A stretch of 64,000 bases of DNA from JBEISR01 sp044371425 (GCA_044371425.1 JBILTR010000006.1:1-64000); one strand, 5' to 3'. Shown: positions 17,674 to 27,617, counted from the stretch's first letter. Made by a program: numbers and translations. The notes: generated by a model not told the origin, from the sequence alone.

Positions 17674-17865
17674 TTCACCTGGATGCGATCAACAAACGCA
17701 AGCGAAGGGTGGGGGCCTGAGAGCCGAGGTAAAGGGAGGCGGTTTTTCTAGTGGGTCGCAGCGCGGCACCTTGCGGACTTCTCACGTCGGCTGCGATGAT
17801 ACTCTGCTGCTGGAATGATCCCCTTTTCCGCTGCAGTCGGCAGGTCTGAAGATCGAGAGTCACCG

Positions 17866-18783
17866 ATGCCGTATAAGGATGCCGTGGCCCCTCTAGTGGT
17901 CAGTCGCACGCTGGGCTACGTCTTCGTGCTGGCGCTGATGATGGGAATCTATAGCCTGCTCCCGATGATCAAGGAACAGTCCCCCTACCGAGCCTATGGG
18001 GATGTCCCCTCGTCCTTTCATGCCTCGCTGTCACTGGTTCTAGGATGGTTGCTGGTCTTTCGAACCAACTCCGCCTACGCTCGCTGGTGGGAAGCGCGGA
18101 CCTTGTGGGGATCTCTGGTCAACACATCCCGAAATCTTGCGCTGAAACTGACCTGCATCCCCAAGCTGACGCAGGCTGATGCCAATTATCTGGAAAAGCG
18201 GATTGCCGAGTTTCCTGTCCGCCTGAAACTCCATCTTCGACGCGAAACCAATGAGACCGACGACTTCCTGACGCAAGCCCCCCACTTCGATTCCGTCAGC
18301 TCTGTCGATCATCCGACCATCCCCTGGTCTCACTCCCCCGCCTCGATCGTCCAACAGCTTTATCGCTGGCTTGCTTACGCCCACGATCACCGGCAACTCG
18401 ATGGCGACCAGATGCGCATCATCGACCTGGAGCTCGCCAGATACATGGAGATCTGTGGGGCGTGCGAGCGGATCGCCAGGACACCGATCGTTCGATCCTA
18501 CCGGACCTTCGCTAGGCAGTGCATCTGGCTGTTCCTTCTAACACTTCCTTGGGGAATCGCCAACGAGTTTCAGTGGTGGACAATTCCGCTGACGATCCTG
18601 GTCAGCTACTTCATGCTGGGACTGGAGATCGTTGCCGAACAGGTCGAAGAGCCGTTCGGGACCGATGAGGACGACCTAGACCTGGATGGGCTATGCGAGA
18701 CGATTCGAAACTCCGTGCAGGAGATCTTCAGGCATCAACCTGTTTCGCGTCGAGCGGTCGAGGAGGGGGCGAAGGCAGATTGA
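17866..18783 (+). CDS. Bestrophin-like anion channel
   Basis: About 305 residues, the typical size for bacterial bestrophin-family (UPF0187) membrane channels. Recognisable elements are the first membrane segment, the conserved block LLVFRTNSAYARWWEAR with WGSLVNTSRN, and the C-terminal acidic run PFGTDEDDLDLDGLCETI. In homologues this part forms a pentameric channel passing chloride or, in some bacteria, cations. ATG 17866 fits family starts and has GAGAG upstream; ATG 17815 would add 17 residues. It follows PhoD after ~190 bp on the same strand. Confidence 0.92.
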   Translation: MPYKDAVAPLVVSRTLGYVFVLALMMGIYSLLPMIKEQSPYRAYGDVPSSFHASLSLVLGWLLVFRTNSAYARWWEARTLWGSLVNTSRNLALKLTCIPKLTQADANYLEKRIAEFPVRLKLHLRRETNETDDFLTQAPHFDSVSSVDHPTIPWSHSPASIVQQLYRWLAYAHDHRQLDGDQMRIIDLELARYMEICGACERIARTPIVRSYRTFARQCIWLFLLTLPWGIANEFQWWTIPLTILVSYFMLGLEIVAEQVEEPFGTDEDDLDLDGLCETIRNSVQEIFRHQPVSRRAVEEGAKAD

Positions 18784-19231
18784 AGCGACCGTTCGACGGG
18801 GCATGAGGACTCGTCCTCAGTGCAACGGTGCTCGCACTCCTACCCGAAAGAACCATGATGGCAGAACCGACTTTCGATCATGAACGACTCGATGACGATC
18901 GACTGTCGATCGCCTAAGAAACCCTCTCGCATCCGATCGCAAAGTCGCTCGGCAAAACGAATCGTCAAGTTCGTCATCCATGGCTGCAAGCGACGCAATC
19001 GATGACGCTGCAGATTGTGCGAGCACCAGCTCGGCGCGGAACCCGGACCAACAATCGGAAGCAGCAACGTGAGCGAGCGGTTCGTTTTGCCGAAGGAGAG
19101 ATCGTCGCGCCGACTTGGCGATCCGGACCGATAGACTCCTTGTCGCCCAGCCTCTGGCCGACCACACTGGTACAGATTCGGCTCGATGAAATACCGAATC
19201 GGCATCAACAACCGGCAGAAGGCGCGCTGCG
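18784..19231. other. Non-coding spacer
   Basis: About 450 bp between the bestrophin-like gene and a small membrane protein gene. Frames exist on both strands (one of 123 codons on the minus strand at 18840-19211) but none shows a ribosome site, signal peptide or family motif. I see no clear hairpin or repeat. Confidence 0.45.
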
Positions 19232-19474
19232 GTGGAAGAGTTCCTAAAGATCAAGCAATTTTTTCGTGAGACCTGGTGGCTCTGGACGATCTATCTGGTG
19301 GTCTGCCTCGCGGCCACTTGGTACATCAGTTGGATTTTTTTGTCCGCTCTCCCGATGCTGGTCTCGATCTTCTTCTACTTCGCCATCATCCGCGGACCCG
19401 AAAGACGCCCCTGGGAAGAAACGTCCTCCGATGGGAAGGACCGGACCGACTCAAGATCCCCAGATCGATCCTAG
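19232..19474 (+). CDS. Small two-helix membrane protein
   Basis: An 80-residue protein with two hydrophobic segments (WLWTIYLVVCLAATWYI and FLSALPMLVSIFFYFAII) and a short charged C-terminus. I do not recognise the family. The alternation of basic N-terminus, two helices and hydrophilic tail is convincing for a real inner-membrane protein. The start is GTG at 19232 with AGAAGG ~15 bases upstream. Its stop overlaps the stop of the convergent operon. Confidence 0.65.
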   Translation: MEEFLKIKQFFRETWWLWTIYLVVCLAATWYISWIFLSALPMLVSIFFYFAIIRGPERRPWEETSSDGKDRTDSRSPDRS

Positions 19475-20793
19475 TCGCCACCCTCACGCACGCCTGGTGA
19501 GGGTGCTTCAGCGGTCGGCCCCTTGGCCGGTTCGATCCTCAGATGCTTCCAAACCGCTTCCAGTCCGATTCCCAGCCTCGTCTCGGGCCGCGTCCGCAGG
19601 ACGACGGCCTGGCATCCCTCCAAAGGCAGATCGATCGACTGCGGATCGCGATCGCAACCCTGTGGAGCCAACTCCCGCAGCCACTCCAGCTTTCCTCCCC
19701 GAACCACACCCACCGCAGCGGACAGTTGGGATTGGGTCGCTAGCTGCGGGCCGGCAGAAGCTGTCACCACCCACTGGCCTCGCAGCAGCGCATCCGAACC
19801 ATCGTGTCGAAAAGCGATCTGCGAGCTTGCCGGCTGACGAACGCTCCATCCCGCCAGACGGTCCCCCAGGGAAACCAAAGGTGCCACACCTTCGCTTCCC
19901 TCCGGAGTCTTCGATAGCCCGATCGCGCCAAAACGCGACTCCTGCTGACCCACTGGATTTTCCAGAGCCAACCAACGCACGCCGGGGACCAAAGCCTCGA
20001 CACCCACCAGACGCGACGCCCAGCGAACCGAATCGACCTTTGCTTCCCATCGCCAGGGCACCATGCCCTTGGGAATCCATCGCCCCTGATCGGTGACCTG
20101 CCATCCTTCGACCAGAATCCTCATACCGTCATCGAAGGCAAGCCACCGTCGGTTGGCGCTTGGGGACGATGCATCCTGTGGCGGCGACAAAAGTCGACTC
20201 AGACGCAGCGACTCCAGAGTCGCCAGACGAACCGACGCTTCCTGCGCCTTTGGGTTGAGCACCTGAAGCCAACGCTGGCGCCCCTCTGGACTTTCCCTCC
20301 ATTCCAGCTGCAACACCGCGCCCTCCACCCAAGGCCGATCCGGTTCCTTCCAACCATCCTCCGCCCCGCCGCCGTCGAGAAGATCGCGACGCTGAGCCAT
20401 CCAGCGATGGGGGTCGCGAGTCGGCCGAAGTACCACTCCCCGCACCCACACGCGTTCCACCTGCAGCGACTCGACGCTCTCGTGCGCCCAGACCACTCGC
20501 TTCGCATCCAGATCGACAAGCTTTCCTGGGATAGTCGATCCATCGACCAGTACCAACGTCGCCTGGGCTCGCGGCAATGCGATCGCTCCCCATGCGATTG
20601 GATGCCCAGGATCGTTCATCGCAATGGACTGCTGCTGGGAATCGACCCATCGTCCCTGATCGGAAAACTCTCTGGGCTGGGGCATCGCTATCTCTTGCGC
20701 GGAGATCGAGCCGATCAGGTGCAGGCATGCCAAAAGCGGTAGTGCACAACGCTCCATGGACCAGGGAAAACCCATCGACCACAGCTCCCTCAT
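19471..20793 (-). CDS. Secreted protein, NPCBM-like C-terminus possible
   Basis: A 440-residue protein, last gene of the six-gene operon, starting inside an ATGA overlap with the gene before it. The N-terminus has a signal peptide-like stretch (LPLLACLHLIGSISAQE). A small domain follows with VLVDGSTIPGKLVDLD, reminiscent of SH3-like or LSM-like secreted domains in Planctomycetes. The C-terminal half (SLGDRLAGWSVRQPASS, then ALLRGQWVVT and VVLRTRPETRLGIG) resembles the NPCBM/NEW2 sugar-binding fold, but weakly. No catalytic residues are evident. It is probably periplasmic and may bind envelope glycans; function is inference. Confidence 0.8.
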   Translation of the reverse strand: MRELWSMGFPWSMERCALPLLACLHLIGSISAQEIAMPQPREFSDQGRWVDSQQQSIAMNDPGHPIAWGAIALPRAQATLVLVDGSTIPGKLVDLDAKRVVWAHESVESLQVERVWVRGVVLRPTRDPHRWMAQRRDLLDGGGAEDGWKEPDRPWVEGAVLQLEWRESPEGRQRWLQVLNPKAQEASVRLATLESLRLSRLLSPPQDASSPSANRRWLAFDDGMRILVEGWQVTDQGRWIPKGMVPWRWEAKVDSVRWASRLVGVEALVPGVRWLALENPVGQQESRFGAIGLSKTPEGSEGVAPLVSLGDRLAGWSVRQPASSQIAFRHDGSDALLRGQWVVTASAGPQLATQSQLSAAVGVVRGGKLEWLRELAPQGCDRDPQSIDLPLEGCQAVVLRTRPETRLGIGLEAVWKHLRIEPAKGPTAEAPSPGVREGGD

Positions 20794-21884
20794 CGCTGAA
20801 AGATCGGAAGGACGGACCTGGGTACCTGCAGGATCAGCAAAGCCATCGCGGTACCGTACTCCGTGCTAAATGGATCTTCCCATGCGCCACTTTCGCGTTG
20901 TAGCGGCAAGATCAAATTGCGCAGTCGCGTGTAGTTATCGCGCCATGCCTGGCCACCCCGATGCCAGTACGCTTGGACAGCGTAGTAGTAGGCATAGAAA
21001 AAATAGTTGGCTCCAGGTCGATTTTCTGTGATGGCAAGATCGAGAAACTGAAAACCTTTTTCGATTTCCTCCCCTTCGCTGATCCCAAGGTTGTAGAGCG
21101 ATACCAGCGCCGCTGAGGTCAACGCCATGCGACTTTCCGATTCCCGCCATTGGTACATGAATCCACCATCGGGGTTCTGGCTGCGGCGCACGTATTCGGT
21201 CGCTCGTTCGATCGTCTCTCTGGGGACCCCAAGCCCCGCATTTCTGGCAGCACGCAGAGCCATGATCTGGCAAACGGTCACCGAAAGGTCGGCATCCTTC
21301 GGTCGAGGTTCGTAACGCCATCCACCTTGATCATTTTGCGTGCGCACCAGTAGATCGACGGCGGCCTGAAGCGACGTTCGCAGCGACGCAAGCTGCGGTG
21401 CCATTCCATAGAGTTCCGCTAGAAAGAGCGTCGCAAAGCCATGCTCGTACATCGGCCCATGGGTGGTCTTGAGTGGACTGGGCAAATACCCCGATGGCTC
21501 CGCCTGCCCCAACAAATACTCTCCAATCTGGGCAATCCAATCCCCTATTAGCCCATCCCCTGGACGGTACCCACGACTCATCAGCGCCATCCCAGCAATC
21601 CCGCAGACTCCCACGTTGAGCCCCCAGCCCTGACTCTGAAACCCTCCCTGCTGGGTCCTGCGACTTGCCAAGTACTTCAGCCCTCGGTCAATCGCTCGTT
21701 CCACCTGCGGTGTGTAGAGTTCGTCGAAATCATTCCGCGCCGCAGCCTGCCACTGCCGATCCCAACCTTCGCCCTCCTCCGCAGCCAGGCCGCTTGAGAT
21801 CGAAAGCCCTCCCGTCTGCAGCAGGCTCCATGCACCTACACCCAGCAGCGACTGGCCCCAATGGCGGCGGTTGGCTTCTCTCAT
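20790..21884 (-). CDS. Squalene-cyclase-like alpha/alpha-toroid protein
   Basis: A 364-residue secreted protein. After an N-terminal hydrophobic segment it carries at least four QW-like repeats, seen as TQQGGFQSQ, TQNDQGGWRY, SQNPDGGFMY and LQRESGAWED, that build the prenyltransferase/squalene-oxidase type toroid. The catalytic DXDD motif of true squalene-hopene cyclases is absent, and it is about half their length, so it is more likely a binding or scaffold protein than a hopanoid enzyme. It overlaps by four bases with the genes on both sides and is likely translated with them. Confidence 0.9.
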   Translation of the reverse strand: MREANRRHWGQSLLGVGAWSLLQTGGLSISSGLAAEEGEGWDRQWQAAARNDFDELYTPQVERAIDRGLKYLASRRTQQGGFQSQGWGLNVGVCGIAGMALMSRGYRPGDGLIGDWIAQIGEYLLGQAEPSGYLPSPLKTTHGPMYEHGFATLFLAELYGMAPQLASLRTSLQAAVDLLVRTQNDQGGWRYEPRPKDADLSVTVCQIMALRAARNAGLGVPRETIERATEYVRRSQNPDGGFMYQWRESESRMALTSAALVSLYNLGISEGEEIEKGFQFLDLAITENRPGANYFFYAYYYAVQAYWHRGGQAWRDNYTRLRNLILPLQRESGAWEDPFSTEYGTAMALLILQVPRSVLPIFQR

Positions 21885-23248
21885 CGCTTCGCCTCGCTCA
21901 ATCGTCGATAGTACGCTTCGATTGCCTTGCGGTGACTTGGCAGAAACTCCGTGCTGGGAGCTGCCAGCATCTGCTGATGAACTTGCTGGGGCAAATGACC
22001 CCAGACACCACGTCGCAACCGACTTGGATCATTCCAGGCTGCCTGGTCGACACCATCCGGTCCCTTGGACGGCTCCCCCAACTTCCCTTGGAACCCACCA
22101 CCTCCGCTAGGCCGGGCTGCCAATCGGCCGGACTGCCCCCTCCCATCCCCTTCTTCCGGTCTTCCAGCCTTGCCGCCGCTGTTACCGTCGGAAGATGGCG
22201 CCGATGGATCGTCACCTTGCGATGGGTTGTTGTCGGAAGATCGGGGCTGCCGCCCCTCCGATGGCCCGTCCGATGCTCCATCCGCTGCTCCGCTGCGGTC
22301 GCCGCCCTGCTTTTCCCCACCCTGCCCACCCGGCGTCGGTTCCTCGTTCGCAGCGGAGGTTCCTGCCGCTTCTTTGTCTGTCGAAGAGGCCATCCCAGGC
22401 GAACTGGGATCGCCCAAATCTCCCACCGGCTGGCCATCGGGCGAATCCCCTCCCGCTCCCTCGGGCTGTGGTCCTTCAGCCGCTTGGCCTCCTCCATCCT
22501 GCCGTGGGGGCTGCGAGCTTTTTCCGCCCGACTCACCTTTCCGATCCCCAATCTCCTCACTTCGATCGGTTGGCAGCTCCTGGCTCTCCCCATCCGCACC
22601 CATCGCCCGCGATTTCGACCCTCCCTGGCCTTCTTTCCCTGCGGCTGATGCCTCGGATCGACTCCCAGACTCGCTCTCCTGCGACCCCTGCTCCCCTTTG
22701 CTGCCGCTCTCCGACCGACGCTTTTCAGCCGATGGTGATTCGCTCCCTTCCGATCGATCCGATGCGACCGAATCGGAGGACGCGGGAGCATCGGTCGACG
22801 GAAACCACTGATCCAGCCATTGCAAGATCGACCTCTGCCGCTCCAGCGTGTCGGGCGCCAACGACCCGGTCCGCAGCGAACCGGCAACCGAGCGCATCAA
22901 ATCCACCACCGCCTGCGCTTCGCTGGGAGGACGCTGCGACGCCTCCGCATCGGCTGGCTGCAATTCCGGTCGACTGGCCTTGGAATCGGAAGCTTCGATA
23001 CCCAAGTCGCGAAGCAACTGCGCTTCCCATTCGTCTGGATTGACCGATTTGTCGCTCGCCCCCGCCGCCTTCCCAGGGGCCGGCTCCTGTGGCTCCTGCG
23101 ACTCTTTTGGCAACGTAGCGGGTGGCTGAGGACTTTGCGCGACAAGGGTGGCAAGGTGCAGGACGGTTGCCGCGCAGAACGATCCGGCGAGGACCAGCGC
23201 CAAGGAACCCAATCCAATAGAATCTCTCGTGCGACGCTTGGCGATCAT
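21881..23248 (-). CDS. Secreted low-complexity protein with WGHLP tail
   Basis: A 455-residue protein with an N-terminal membrane anchor or signal segment (LGSLALVLAGSFCAATVLHL). A short helical part follows (AQAVVDLMRSVAG), then ~230 residues rich in Ser, Gly, Asp, Glu, Gln and Pro. It ends in a conserved-looking helical tail (VWGHLPQQVHQQML, then AYYRRLSEAK). I know that style of tail from proteins encoded in Bat-like envelope clusters of Planctomycetes and Verrucomicrobia. I use ATG 23248, which overlaps the upstream stop as ATGA, rather than the frame's earlier codon at 23275. Function unknown. Confidence 0.85.
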   Translation of the reverse strand: MIAKRRTRDSIGLGSLALVLAGSFCAATVLHLATLVAQSPQPPATLPKESQEPQEPAPGKAAGASDKSVNPDEWEAQLLRDLGIEASDSKASRPELQPADAEASQRPPSEAQAVVDLMRSVAGSLRTGSLAPDTLERQRSILQWLDQWFPSTDAPASSDSVASDRSEGSESPSAEKRRSESGSKGEQGSQESESGSRSEASAAGKEGQGGSKSRAMGADGESQELPTDRSEEIGDRKGESGGKSSQPPRQDGGGQAAEGPQPEGAGGDSPDGQPVGDLGDPSSPGMASSTDKEAAGTSAANEEPTPGGQGGEKQGGDRSGAADGASDGPSEGRQPRSSDNNPSQGDDPSAPSSDGNSGGKAGRPEEGDGRGQSGRLAARPSGGGGFQGKLGEPSKGPDGVDQAAWNDPSRLRRGVWGHLPQQVHQQMLAAPSTEFLPSHRKAIEAYYRRLSEAKR

Positions 23249-26200
23249 CTTCCTGCCTCCGATTGCGTCAGCCATCGTTCCAGCAGCTTGGCCAGTTCTT
23301 CCTGTTGGCCAGACAATTCCTGAAGCGTCAGGATCTCACTGGTCGTCAGCGGAGCACCACTCTGGGACTTCCGATCGATCTCTTCGGTTCTCGCGACGAT
23401 CGCCCTTTGCGCCGCGCGAATCAACCGCAGTTCCAGCGGATCGACCGGAGAGTTGTCCTGGCTCTCTTCCGTCCCTGACAAATCGTTTTGCTCAGAACTC
23501 GGACTCCCAGACTCCTTGGGTTCCGCGGGTGGCGACTCGCTGCTTGCGCCGTCCTTCTCTTTCGCCTTCGACTCATTCAAGGTCTGTTCGATCGTCTCCA
23601 GCATCGCGTAGGCATCCGTCGCCAGCCGCAATCCCGGCTCTTCCAGCTGACCCCTCTGGAATGCCATCTGCGCTCGTTCCATCTGCTGAGTCGTCTTTTC
23701 CAGCATCCAGCCGAGGGTGGAGCCATCCGATGGAAACGTCTCGCGCCAAGGTTCCAGTTCCTGGCGAAGCGCTTGTTGACGGTCCGCCAACGTCCGGCTG
23801 CGCACCATCAACCCCTCCTCCTCCATTCGCTCCGCATCATTCTCCGAAACCCATCTGCGGTTTTGCAGCACCAGATCCCGCTGCTGGTTGGCTAGCTGTC
23901 CAAGTGCATCGCCCAGGGAACTGAGCTTCTCGGATGCCGATAGCGATTCATCCTCTGCCTGCCGATCGTCGCTGGACGGCTGGGTGGTTCCCGCGTCGGC
24001 CATAGAGGTTACTTGATCCTCCGACGCTTGCTCGGCCAGTCGCTGCATCGCCTCCTGCTGTTGACGGAGCGCTTCGTCCCACCGTTTGCTCTGCAGCGAT
24101 TCGCCAGCCTGCTGCATCGGCGCGAGCGCCTCGGCCAGAGGCCTCTCCGGTGGCTGTTGCCTCACCATCTTCTGCAGTCGACTTGCCAACTCCCGCTGCT
24201 GGCTGGACAGCTTCCTGGCAGCATCGATCTCTTCGGACCCCTGGAGCGTCTGAGCCGCTTGGCGGGTCTTGTCGATCAACGTCTCTTGGTCACGCATCAG
24301 CTGCCCGATGACCTGTCCGCTCCTGGCCTGCTGCTGGTTCGCGGAGATCTGATCGCGAATCGATTCCAGTTTTTGCTTCAATCCCTCCTGCTGGGATCGC
24401 CATGTATCGAACGCCTCTTGCGGAAAATCTTCCGGCCGTGCAGCAGCCGGTTGCCTTCCCAAGTCTCTCTGCGATTGTGCTTGCATGGTCAGGTCTTGTT
24501 GCGACTGGTTCAATTGGTCCAGCCACCCCTCCCATGGCTCGACCAGCTTCGATTCCTCCATCGCTGCCTCCGCCAGCCTCTGCAGTAGCTCCTTCACCAC
24601 GCCGATCGGCGATTGGGGACCGACGGCCAGCGATTGGGAGGTTTGAATGGCTTCGCGAGCCATCGACTCTAGTTTTTCGGTCGATGCCTCGGAATCGACT
24701 GGTTCGGTGGACGACTGGACCTCCTCCCATGCGTCGGTCGCCTGCTGCAACCTTTGCAGATTCTCGAGCGTCTTTTCGATGCCAAGCAGCATTTTCTGCT
24801 GTTGACGGTCGAGAGCTAGCTGCCAACCCTTCTCACCCAGCAGCACCACCGACCGCATGGGCGACTGAACTGAGTGCCCACGACGATCGGAAGCGGTCAT
24901 CCACCACTGGATCTCCAGCGATCCATCGGAGCGTCGCCACGACGCGAATTCCTCCAGCGCCTTTTCGCTCCAGCGGGGACTCTGGATTTCCCAATGCCAA
25001 TAGGCTCCTGTTCGATCGGCATCCTGGGGCGAACCCACCGACGGCAGAGCACCTGCCAGCACCGATGGCCATTCGCTCGGCTCGACCACCGATCCTTCTT
25101 CCCAATCCAATTCGGCTCGAGCGCGCGCCACGACCGCACCCGCCTCCACAAGCGGTACCCACGTCGTCCTCGATTCGTTTCCCTCGCCACGAATCGCTTT
25201 CCATCCGAATCGCCATTGCTCGATCGCATGATCGTCGCTGGCCTGGACCCGCCAAGCGATGCGGCTGCCCCACGGATACTCCGACGATTCCTCTGGCGCG
25301 ACCACTAGCAACTGCGGTGCTTTATCGGGCAGCACTCGGACCTCCCAGGTATCTTCCGATTGCGATTCGACCCCTTCCTTCGATCGCCAGCCCAAACGAA
25401 ACCGAAACCCACGCTCGGCGGTCAATGGCTGGTCGGCGGTGCCCCATTGGAATTGTTGCTGGACAGCATCCGGTTGCGGCAGATCGGGAACTGGCGGAAG
25501 TGAGCCATCGCCTGCCTGCGTCGCGGTAACGGATCCGTCTTCCAGCCACTGAAAGTCGATCCAATGAATCGAATCGACGAGCCGATCGAATTCGACTTGC
25601 CAGAAGTAGCGAGTCCCTTGGGTCCAGAGCTGGAGTTGGCTGGAATCGGGACCGGGGGGCGTTTCTATCCCGTCAGGAGGCGTGATGGTAAAACTTGCCT
25701 GGCGAATCTTGGCAGCGGCTGCAAGCTGGATCGCGTGCCACTCCATGTCGCGATCATCCCCACCTTCGGCGCGCACTTCGATCGGCATTTCAAAACCAGG
25801 AAGAGTGGCCAACGCATGCGGCCCGTCCGCCTGCCACTGGATCGTTTGCACCGCGCCACGGGAGGCGCTGCGCCACTGCAGCTTGAGGTCCTCGGGCAAG
25901 GGGCCCGACTGATTCTCGATCCGCACCGTCACCGGTGTACTGGGCGGCACCGCCAGCGGCAGATCGCGAAATGCCAAGTGGACACGACGAGGCCACTGGG
26001 GAGCGTTCCATGGAAAGAAGACGCGCCTGGCCGCTGTGCTGAACGACTGAGGCACCAGGATCCACCCCAATCCGATCAGTCCCACCAAGGCGATCAGAAA
26101 CCACCAGCCCCTTCGACTCAGGTCTTCCTTCAAAACCTGTTCTTTGCTCACCGTCGGCCAGCGATCCAGGAATCGCCGCACCGCCTCGGCCTTCAATGCC

Positions 26201-26676
26201 TCGCTACCCGACCCACCCTGCGCGCTGGCCGCCTCCCCGGCCGAAGCCTCCTTTTGCCATCGCTCCACACTCGCCAACCACCCCGGTTCGATCCCCACCA
26301 GCCGTTCGATCTGACGGAGCAAATGGTCGCGAGGGACGCGCCAACGCTTGGATACCAGCAAGGTACGCATGAGCAGCAGAACAAGGGCACTCCATGCCGC
26401 GATCGACTGCAGCCAACGCAACGGTGCCCAATGCCATCTCCCCCAAGCTTCCAGCAGGGAAAAAAAGACAAGCACAGCCAGCACGCCCAGGGTGATCCGC
26501 TGGAGGATCCGCGTGCGTGCTCGTCGCCGAAGGTCCCCTGCGATGGCATCGATTTGACCGGTCAGCGACCGCATCCCTAGGGAGCTCTCTCCGGAATCCC
26601 GCCCCGCTGAGTCCATTCCAATCGTTGCCTCCGATCCAAACAGGCCAAATCCAGCCCAAGGCCGTTTTCGCCTCAC
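23245..26676 (-). CDS. DUF4175-like membrane protein with long coiled coil
   Basis: A 1143-residue protein. Two membrane segments near residues 60-105 and a third near 190-210 are followed by an extracytoplasmic part with beta-rich domains (~220-600). A long Gln/Glu/Arg-rich helical region (~610-1000) with strong coiled-coil character comes next, ending in a short Ser/Glu-rich section. This is the same layout as the protein at 1787-5899, with helix replacing the disordered linker. The GTG at 26676 overlaps the upstream stop as GTGA, matching the pattern of this operon; ATG 26616 with GGAGG upstream is a good alternative. It probably spans from inner membrane to cell wall as a structural or signalling element. 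Confidence 0.87.
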   Translation of the reverse strand: MRRKRPWAGFGLFGSEATIGMDSAGRDSGESSLGMRSLTGQIDAIAGDLRRRARTRILQRITLGVLAVLVFFSLLEAWGRWHWAPLRWLQSIAAWSALVLLLMRTLLVSKRWRVPRDHLLRQIERLVGIEPGWLASVERWQKEASAGEAASAQGGSGSEALKAEAVRRFLDRWPTVSKEQVLKEDLSRRGWWFLIALVGLIGLGWILVPQSFSTAARRVFFPWNAPQWPRRVHLAFRDLPLAVPPSTPVTVRIENQSGPLPEDLKLQWRSASRGAVQTIQWQADGPHALATLPGFEMPIEVRAEGGDDRDMEWHAIQLAAAAKIRQASFTITPPDGIETPPGPDSSQLQLWTQGTRYFWQVEFDRLVDSIHWIDFQWLEDGSVTATQAGDGSLPPVPDLPQPDAVQQQFQWGTADQPLTAERGFRFRLGWRSKEGVESQSEDTWEVRVLPDKAPQLLVVAPEESSEYPWGSRIAWRVQASDDHAIEQWRFGWKAIRGEGNESRTTWVPLVEAGAVVARARAELDWEEGSVVEPSEWPSVLAGALPSVGSPQDADRTGAYWHWEIQSPRWSEKALEEFASWRRSDGSLEIQWWMTASDRRGHSVQSPMRSVVLLGEKGWQLALDRQQQKMLLGIEKTLENLQRLQQATDAWEEVQSSTEPVDSEASTEKLESMAREAIQTSQSLAVGPQSPIGVVKELLQRLAEAAMEESKLVEPWEGWLDQLNQSQQDLTMQAQSQRDLGRQPAAARPEDFPQEAFDTWRSQQEGLKQKLESIRDQISANQQQARSGQVIGQLMRDQETLIDKTRQAAQTLQGSEEIDAARKLSSQQRELASRLQKMVRQQPPERPLAEALAPMQQAGESLQSKRWDEALRQQQEAMQRLAEQASEDQVTSMADAGTTQPSSDDRQAEDESLSASEKLSSLGDALGQLANQQRDLVLQNRRWVSENDAERMEEEGLMVRSRTLADRQQALRQELEPWRETFPSDGSTLGWMLEKTTQQMERAQMAFQRGQLEEPGLRLATDAYAMLETIEQTLNESKAKEKDGASSESPPAEPKESGSPSSEQNDLSGTEESQDNSPVDPLELRLIRAAQRAIVARTEEIDRKSQSGAPLTTSEILTLQELSGQQEELAKLLERWLTQSEAGR

Positions 26677-27617
26677 TTCGCCGCTTCCAGCACGCCGTCT
26701 GGATTATAGGCCCCCAAAGGCGATTCTCCCAGAAGAACCATGGTGGCCCCGACCGCCATCACGAGACTGGCCAACAAACGCCATCCAAGATGCGGCTCCC
26801 GGAACAATCGCCAACCGAGGAAGACCTGAAGGATTCCGCTGAGCTGAAAGAGGGCCAGAGCCGGGCCGATAGGGATCGTGCGGAAAAGAAGTACCGTCGA
26901 TCCCTGAAGGAGTGCGTAGGCAAGCGCGATCCAGGCCAGCTTGGGATCCAACGATCCACCAGCGGTCGGTAGCGATTGTCTCGGCCTCGGTGAGCCGGTC
27001 ATGCACATCAGCTTGTCGATCGACATCGCGACGACCGAACTGCCCAGCGCCCACCCCCAAAGCACCTCCAGCCAGGGAGCCCGAAGGAGCGATTCTTTCA
27101 GGAACACACTGGCCAGGGCAGTCAGCCCGATCGATGCGAATCTCGCAGCGACCGCATGCATCGGTGTGGCCCCACGATCGTTCGATCGACCCTGCGCTAG
27201 ACACCAAGTCCCCGCCAGAATCACCCCCATCCCCAGAAGCGACAGACTTCCCGGCCGCTCACCAAGCCACCACCAAGCTCCCAGCAGCCCCACCAGCGGT
27301 TTATAGCTGTTGATCGGTCCAATCACCGACAGCTCGCCGCGGCCGATCGAAGCGACCAACAGAACATTGCCTACCCCATCCAGCAGGCAAGCCACAGCAA
27401 GGGGGAACGCCATCGCAGACCAGGGGGTTCCATCGTTCGGGTGCATCAGATAGGACGCAATCACGGCAGGAGTCGATGCGATGGTCATCCACGCAAGCCC
27501 TCGGTAGACGATCTCCGTCGGCCGATACCCCTGCGCGAAAAGCTGCTTCTGAAGCACGCTTGCCCAGGCGCTGGCAGCGACGCGGATCAAGAGCAGCGCA
27601 AGACTCAAAGTGGTCAA
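26673..27617 (-). CDS. EamA/DMT-family transporter
   Basis: About 314 residues with ten hydrophobic segments in two similar halves, the layout of the drug/metabolite transporter superfamily. Motifs typical of EamA halves include GPINSYKPLVGLLGAWWWLGE and the matching second-half stretch FQLSGILQVFLGWRLFRE. The substrate cannot be told from sequence; the family exports small metabolites, amino acids or nucleosides. The start is the TTG at 27617, which overlaps the upstream stop as TTGA. An upstream extension would read through the preceding gene in another frame with unnatural composition, so it was not used. Confidence 0.88.
   Translation of the reverse strand: MTTLSLALLLIRVAASAWASVLQKQLFAQGYRPTEIVYRGLAWMTIASTPAVIASYLMHPNDGTPWSAMAFPLAVACLLDGVGNVLLVASIGRGELSVIGPINSYKPLVGLLGAWWWLGERPGSLSLLGMGVILAGTWCLAQGRSNDRGATPMHAVAARFASIGLTALASVFLKESLLRAPWLEVLWGWALGSSVVAMSIDKLMCMTGSPRPRQSLPTAGGSLDPKLAWIALAYALLQGSTVLLFRTIPIGPALALFQLSGILQVFLGWRLFREPHLGWRLLASLVMAVGATMVLLGESPLGAYNPDGVLEAAK

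Noticed and set aside
18840..19211. 123-codon minus-strand frame in the spacer after the bestrophin-like gene
   Set aside because: Some stretches look protein-like, but there is no ribosome site, no recognisable domain, and competing frames of similar quality exist on the other strand.
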